Part shown: piece after piece, positions 14,251 to 15,405 of the stretch
Layout: every line of letters begins with the position of its first letter
How positions within the stretch are numbered: the first letter of the stretch is position 1
Assembly (NCBI GenBank): GCA_021791615.1
Contig: JAJYWG010000303.1
Coordinates: 1-15,405 of the forward strand
Reading direction: 5' to 3'
From: Actinomycetes bacterium
Lineage (GTDB): Bacteria > Actinomycetota > Acidimicrobiia > Acidimicrobiales > RAAP-2
DNA: 15,405 nt
The notes under the pieces: model-generated
Told to the model about the DNA's origin: nothing
Databases searched by the model: none
The model's input: the letters and a program-made list of their open reading frames with translations, nothing else
Position numbers and translations under genes: made by a program

Positions 14251-14385
14251 TCAGCGGGGCGGAAAGCCGAACCGCAGCCGCTGTCCCCCCCACCAGGAAA
14301 CGGTGATGTCGAGTTCGGGGAAGCCGGCGTCGATGAGGACCGGCGTGTAGGTGCGCAGCGCCAGGTCGACGCGGACGTGGCGTGG
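14251..14385 (-). pseudogene. C-terminal tail of an unrecognised gene, cut by the recombinase fragment
   Basis: The minus strand reads RHVRVDLALRTYTPVLIDAG, then FPELDITVSWWGGQRLRFGF, then PPR and TGA. Third codon positions are almost all G or C and the composition is protein-like, unlike the upstream extension of the frame, which turns arginine- and serine-rich where the plus-strand recombinase piece begins. I do not recognise the family; the WWGG turn is its most distinctive feature. It is judged a truncated gene end rather than a short gene, because no start codon with a ribosome binding site lies before it. Confidence 0.45.
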
Positions 14386-14397
14386 ACGGCTCCGATG

Positions 14398-14655
14398 GGT
14401 CAGGCGCCAGTACTCGGACCGCCCAAGACCGATGCGGGCATCCGCACGCTTGCGATCCCCGCCAACATCATTTCCGCCGTCAGAGACCACCTTGAGCGCT
14501 TCACCGGCGCCGAGCCCGAGGCGTGGCTCTTCGCCACCGGGACCGGCACTCCCCTCTCGCCCCGAAACTTCAACCGCGCCTGGTCCGATGCCCGCAGGGC
14601 AGCGGGCCGGCCCGATCTCCACCTCCACGATCTCCGCCATTCCGGTCTGATGTGA
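14398..14655 (+). pseudogene. Tyrosine recombinase (phage-type integrase) fragment, truncated on both sides
   Basis: The frame reads GPPKTDAGIRTLAIPANIIS, then AVRDHLERFTGAEPEAWLFA, then GTGTPLSPRNFNRAWSDARR and RPDLHLHDLRHSGLM before a TGA. This is the middle of the catalytic domain of a tyrosine recombinase: the PKTDAGxRTLAIP block, the TPLSxRNFNRAW segment and the H-x-L-R-H motif (HDLRH) with its active-site Arg and second His. The N-terminal core-binding domain and first catalytic arginine are missing. The final LGH/tyrosine part is also lost: homology ends at SGL, where the IS110-type leader begins. The piece cannot be active. Many actinobacterial integrases continue HSGLTxAA, which places the break near 14648. 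Confidence 0.78.
14613..14634 (+). repeat. 22-bp direct repeat, copy 2
   Basis: The second copy of the repeat at 12681-12702, here in its native context within the recombinase catalytic domain. It ends one base before the CGC codon for the arginine of HDLRH. Confidence 0.8.
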
Positions 14656-14845
14656 TGAAGGAGCGCCTGACCGCTCCCGCGTGACAGACCTCGGTGGCTG
14701 AACCGGGATCGGCGCCGGCTCGAGGAGCTGCGCGATGGCGCGTACGCCACAAGAGCGCAGCGAGGTCCGCCCTCGCCGTGGAGGTCCGAGTCCGAGCAGA
14801 CTCGGGGTTGCCAAACCATCCACTCCACGACGAAGGAGGACCAAA
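14655..14845 (+). ncRNA. Candidate IS110 bridge RNA / structured left-end leader
   Basis: The 190 bases before the transposase contain no plausible gene but several hairpins. GGAGCG/CGCTCC (14660-14665 and 14672-14677), TGGCG/CGCCA (14736-14740 and 14745-14749) and CCGAGTC/GACTCGG (14786-14792 and 14799-14805) all have short loops. IS110-group elements encode a bridge RNA in this upstream end, whose loops pair with target and donor DNA. Position, length and structure fit. The loop assignments and the complementarity to the target were not verified. Confidence 0.4.
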
Positions 14846-15405
14846 GTGCTGCAACCCCAACCCTACGTCGGCATCGACCTGCACCGACGCCGGAGCGTCA
14901 TCGTCCAGCGCAGCCACGAAGGCGAGACCCTGGCGGTCACCCAGGTGACCAACGACGACGTGCTCGCGTTCGCAAAAGCGGTGACGGCCGCCGGCGAGCA
15001 CCCACAGGTCGTGATCGAAGCCTGTTACGGCTGGTACTGGGCGGTGGACCTCTTGGAAGACCTCGGTTGTCGGGTCCACCTGGCGCACCCGCTCGGCAAC
15101 AACTGGGGTCACCGGAGGGTGAAGAACGATCTTCGAGACGCAGAGGACCTGGTCGACCTGCTCCGTCTCGGACGCCTGGCGGAGTCCTGGATCGCCCCCA
15201 AAGAGGTCCGCGAGCTCCGAGAGCTCGTCCGCCACCGGGCCAAGCTCGTCAGCTTGCGCACGAACCTGAAGCTCCAGGTGTACTCGGTGCTCGCCAAAGA
15301 GGGTGTCTGCGTGCCGATGACCGACCTGTTCGGGGTGGCCGGCAAGAAGCTGCTCGCAAGGGCGAAGCTCGCCCCCGCCTACGCAGCGCGCGTCGAGTCG
15401 CTCTT
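14846..15405 (+). CDS. IS110-family transposase (DEDD RuvC-like), partial (3' end off the window)
   Basis: From GTG 14846, 186 codons are visible without a stop. The N-terminus reads MLQPQPYVGIDLHRRRSVIV. The aspartate of GIDLH (11), the glutamate of VVIEACYGWYW (58) and the KNDLRDAED block (Asp95, Asp98) make up the DEDD catalytic set of the RuvC-like domain of IS110 recombinases. The following arginine-rich helices (VRELRELVRHRAKLVSLRT) are the usual coiled-coil linker. The C-terminal Tnp20 domain with the catalytic serine lies beyond the window. AAGGAGGA (14833-14840) five bases before GTG is a near-perfect ribosome binding site, which fixes the start. The visible part is intact. With its hairpin-rich leader it resembles the IS110 group rather than IS1111, where the RNA is downstream. 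Confidence 0.9.
   Translation, partial: MLQPQPYVGIDLHRRRSVIVQRSHEGETLAVTQVTNDDVLAFAKAVTAAGEHPQVVIEACYGWYWAVDLLEDLGCRVHLAHPLGNNWGHRRVKNDLRDAEDLVDLLRLGRLAESWIAPKEVRELRELVRHRAKLVSLRTNLKLQVYSVLAKEGVCVPMTDLFGVAGKKLLARAKLAPAYAARVESL

Larger units (their letters stand above)
14649..15405 (+). mobile_element. IS110-family insertion sequence, left part (right end beyond the window)
   Basis: The element is defined by its transposase gene at 14846 and by the abrupt end of recombinase homology near 14648. IS110 elements usually lack terminal inverted repeats and often make no target duplication, so the exact left end cannot be fixed; CT at 14647-14648 is a possible core dinucleotide. The target was the recombinase gene, right after its HxLRH motif. 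Confidence 0.65.

Noticed and set aside
1..15405. CRISPR arrays, rRNA genes, prophage structural genes
   Set aside because: No spaced repeat series, rRNA-like stretches or phage structural motifs were seen.

Overview
The window is high-GC bacterial DNA with GC-rich third codon positions, GTG and TTG starts and some leaderless gene architecture. Together with the protein families seen, this points to an actinobacterium; the class cannot be fixed from this stretch. There are no rRNA genes, no CRISPR array and no complete tRNA. Coding density is uneven: intact single-copy genes sit between decayed stretches that hold broken genes and pieces of mobile elements.

Layout. (1) 1-1005, minus strand: two toxin-antitoxin loci, a DUF1778-type ribbon-helix-helix antitoxin cut by the window edge and a complete VapB/VapC-like pair. 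Each has an inverted-repeat operator laid over its promoter, and in both the predicted transcription start falls on the A of the ATG. (2) 1006-2316: largely non-coding, with a wrecked AAA ATPase gene. (3) 2317-6752: a methyltransferase (minus) divergent from a GNAT acetyltransferase (plus), a 560-bp gap, a second methyltransferase, and a saccharopine-dehydrogenase-family oxidoreductase, the last two on the minus strand. (4) 7323-9821, plus strand: a beta-keto-acid cleavage enzyme (DUF849), a small conserved protein with a ParB-like motif, and a ferritin-like four-helix protein. (5) 10345-11541, minus: a secreted or membrane-anchored YVTN beta-propeller. (6) 12006-15405: a mobile-element graveyard. 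It holds an IS66-type transposase tail, the tail of an SDR-like gene, a short tyrosine-recombinase fragment, the 3' half of a tRNA-Gly(GCC), a MerR/excisionase-like HTH gene, an alpha/beta hydrolase, an unrecognised gene tail, a second and longer tyrosine-recombinase fragment, and an IS110-family element that begins inside that recombinase and runs off the window.

How it fits together. The right third reads as the scar of one or more integrative elements that used a tRNA-Gly 3' end as attachment site, later disrupted by an IS110 insertion next to the recombinase HxLRH active-site motif. The roughly 195-bp leader between that breakpoint and the IS110 transposase is hairpin-rich and lies where IS110-group elements encode their bridge RNA; it is the most interesting candidate here, though bridge RNAs as a class are already described. 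The two toxin-antitoxin loci at the other end also suit an accessory region. The oxidoreductase and DUF849 enzyme are divergent neighbours and may share a catabolic pathway, but no substrate can be read from the sequence.
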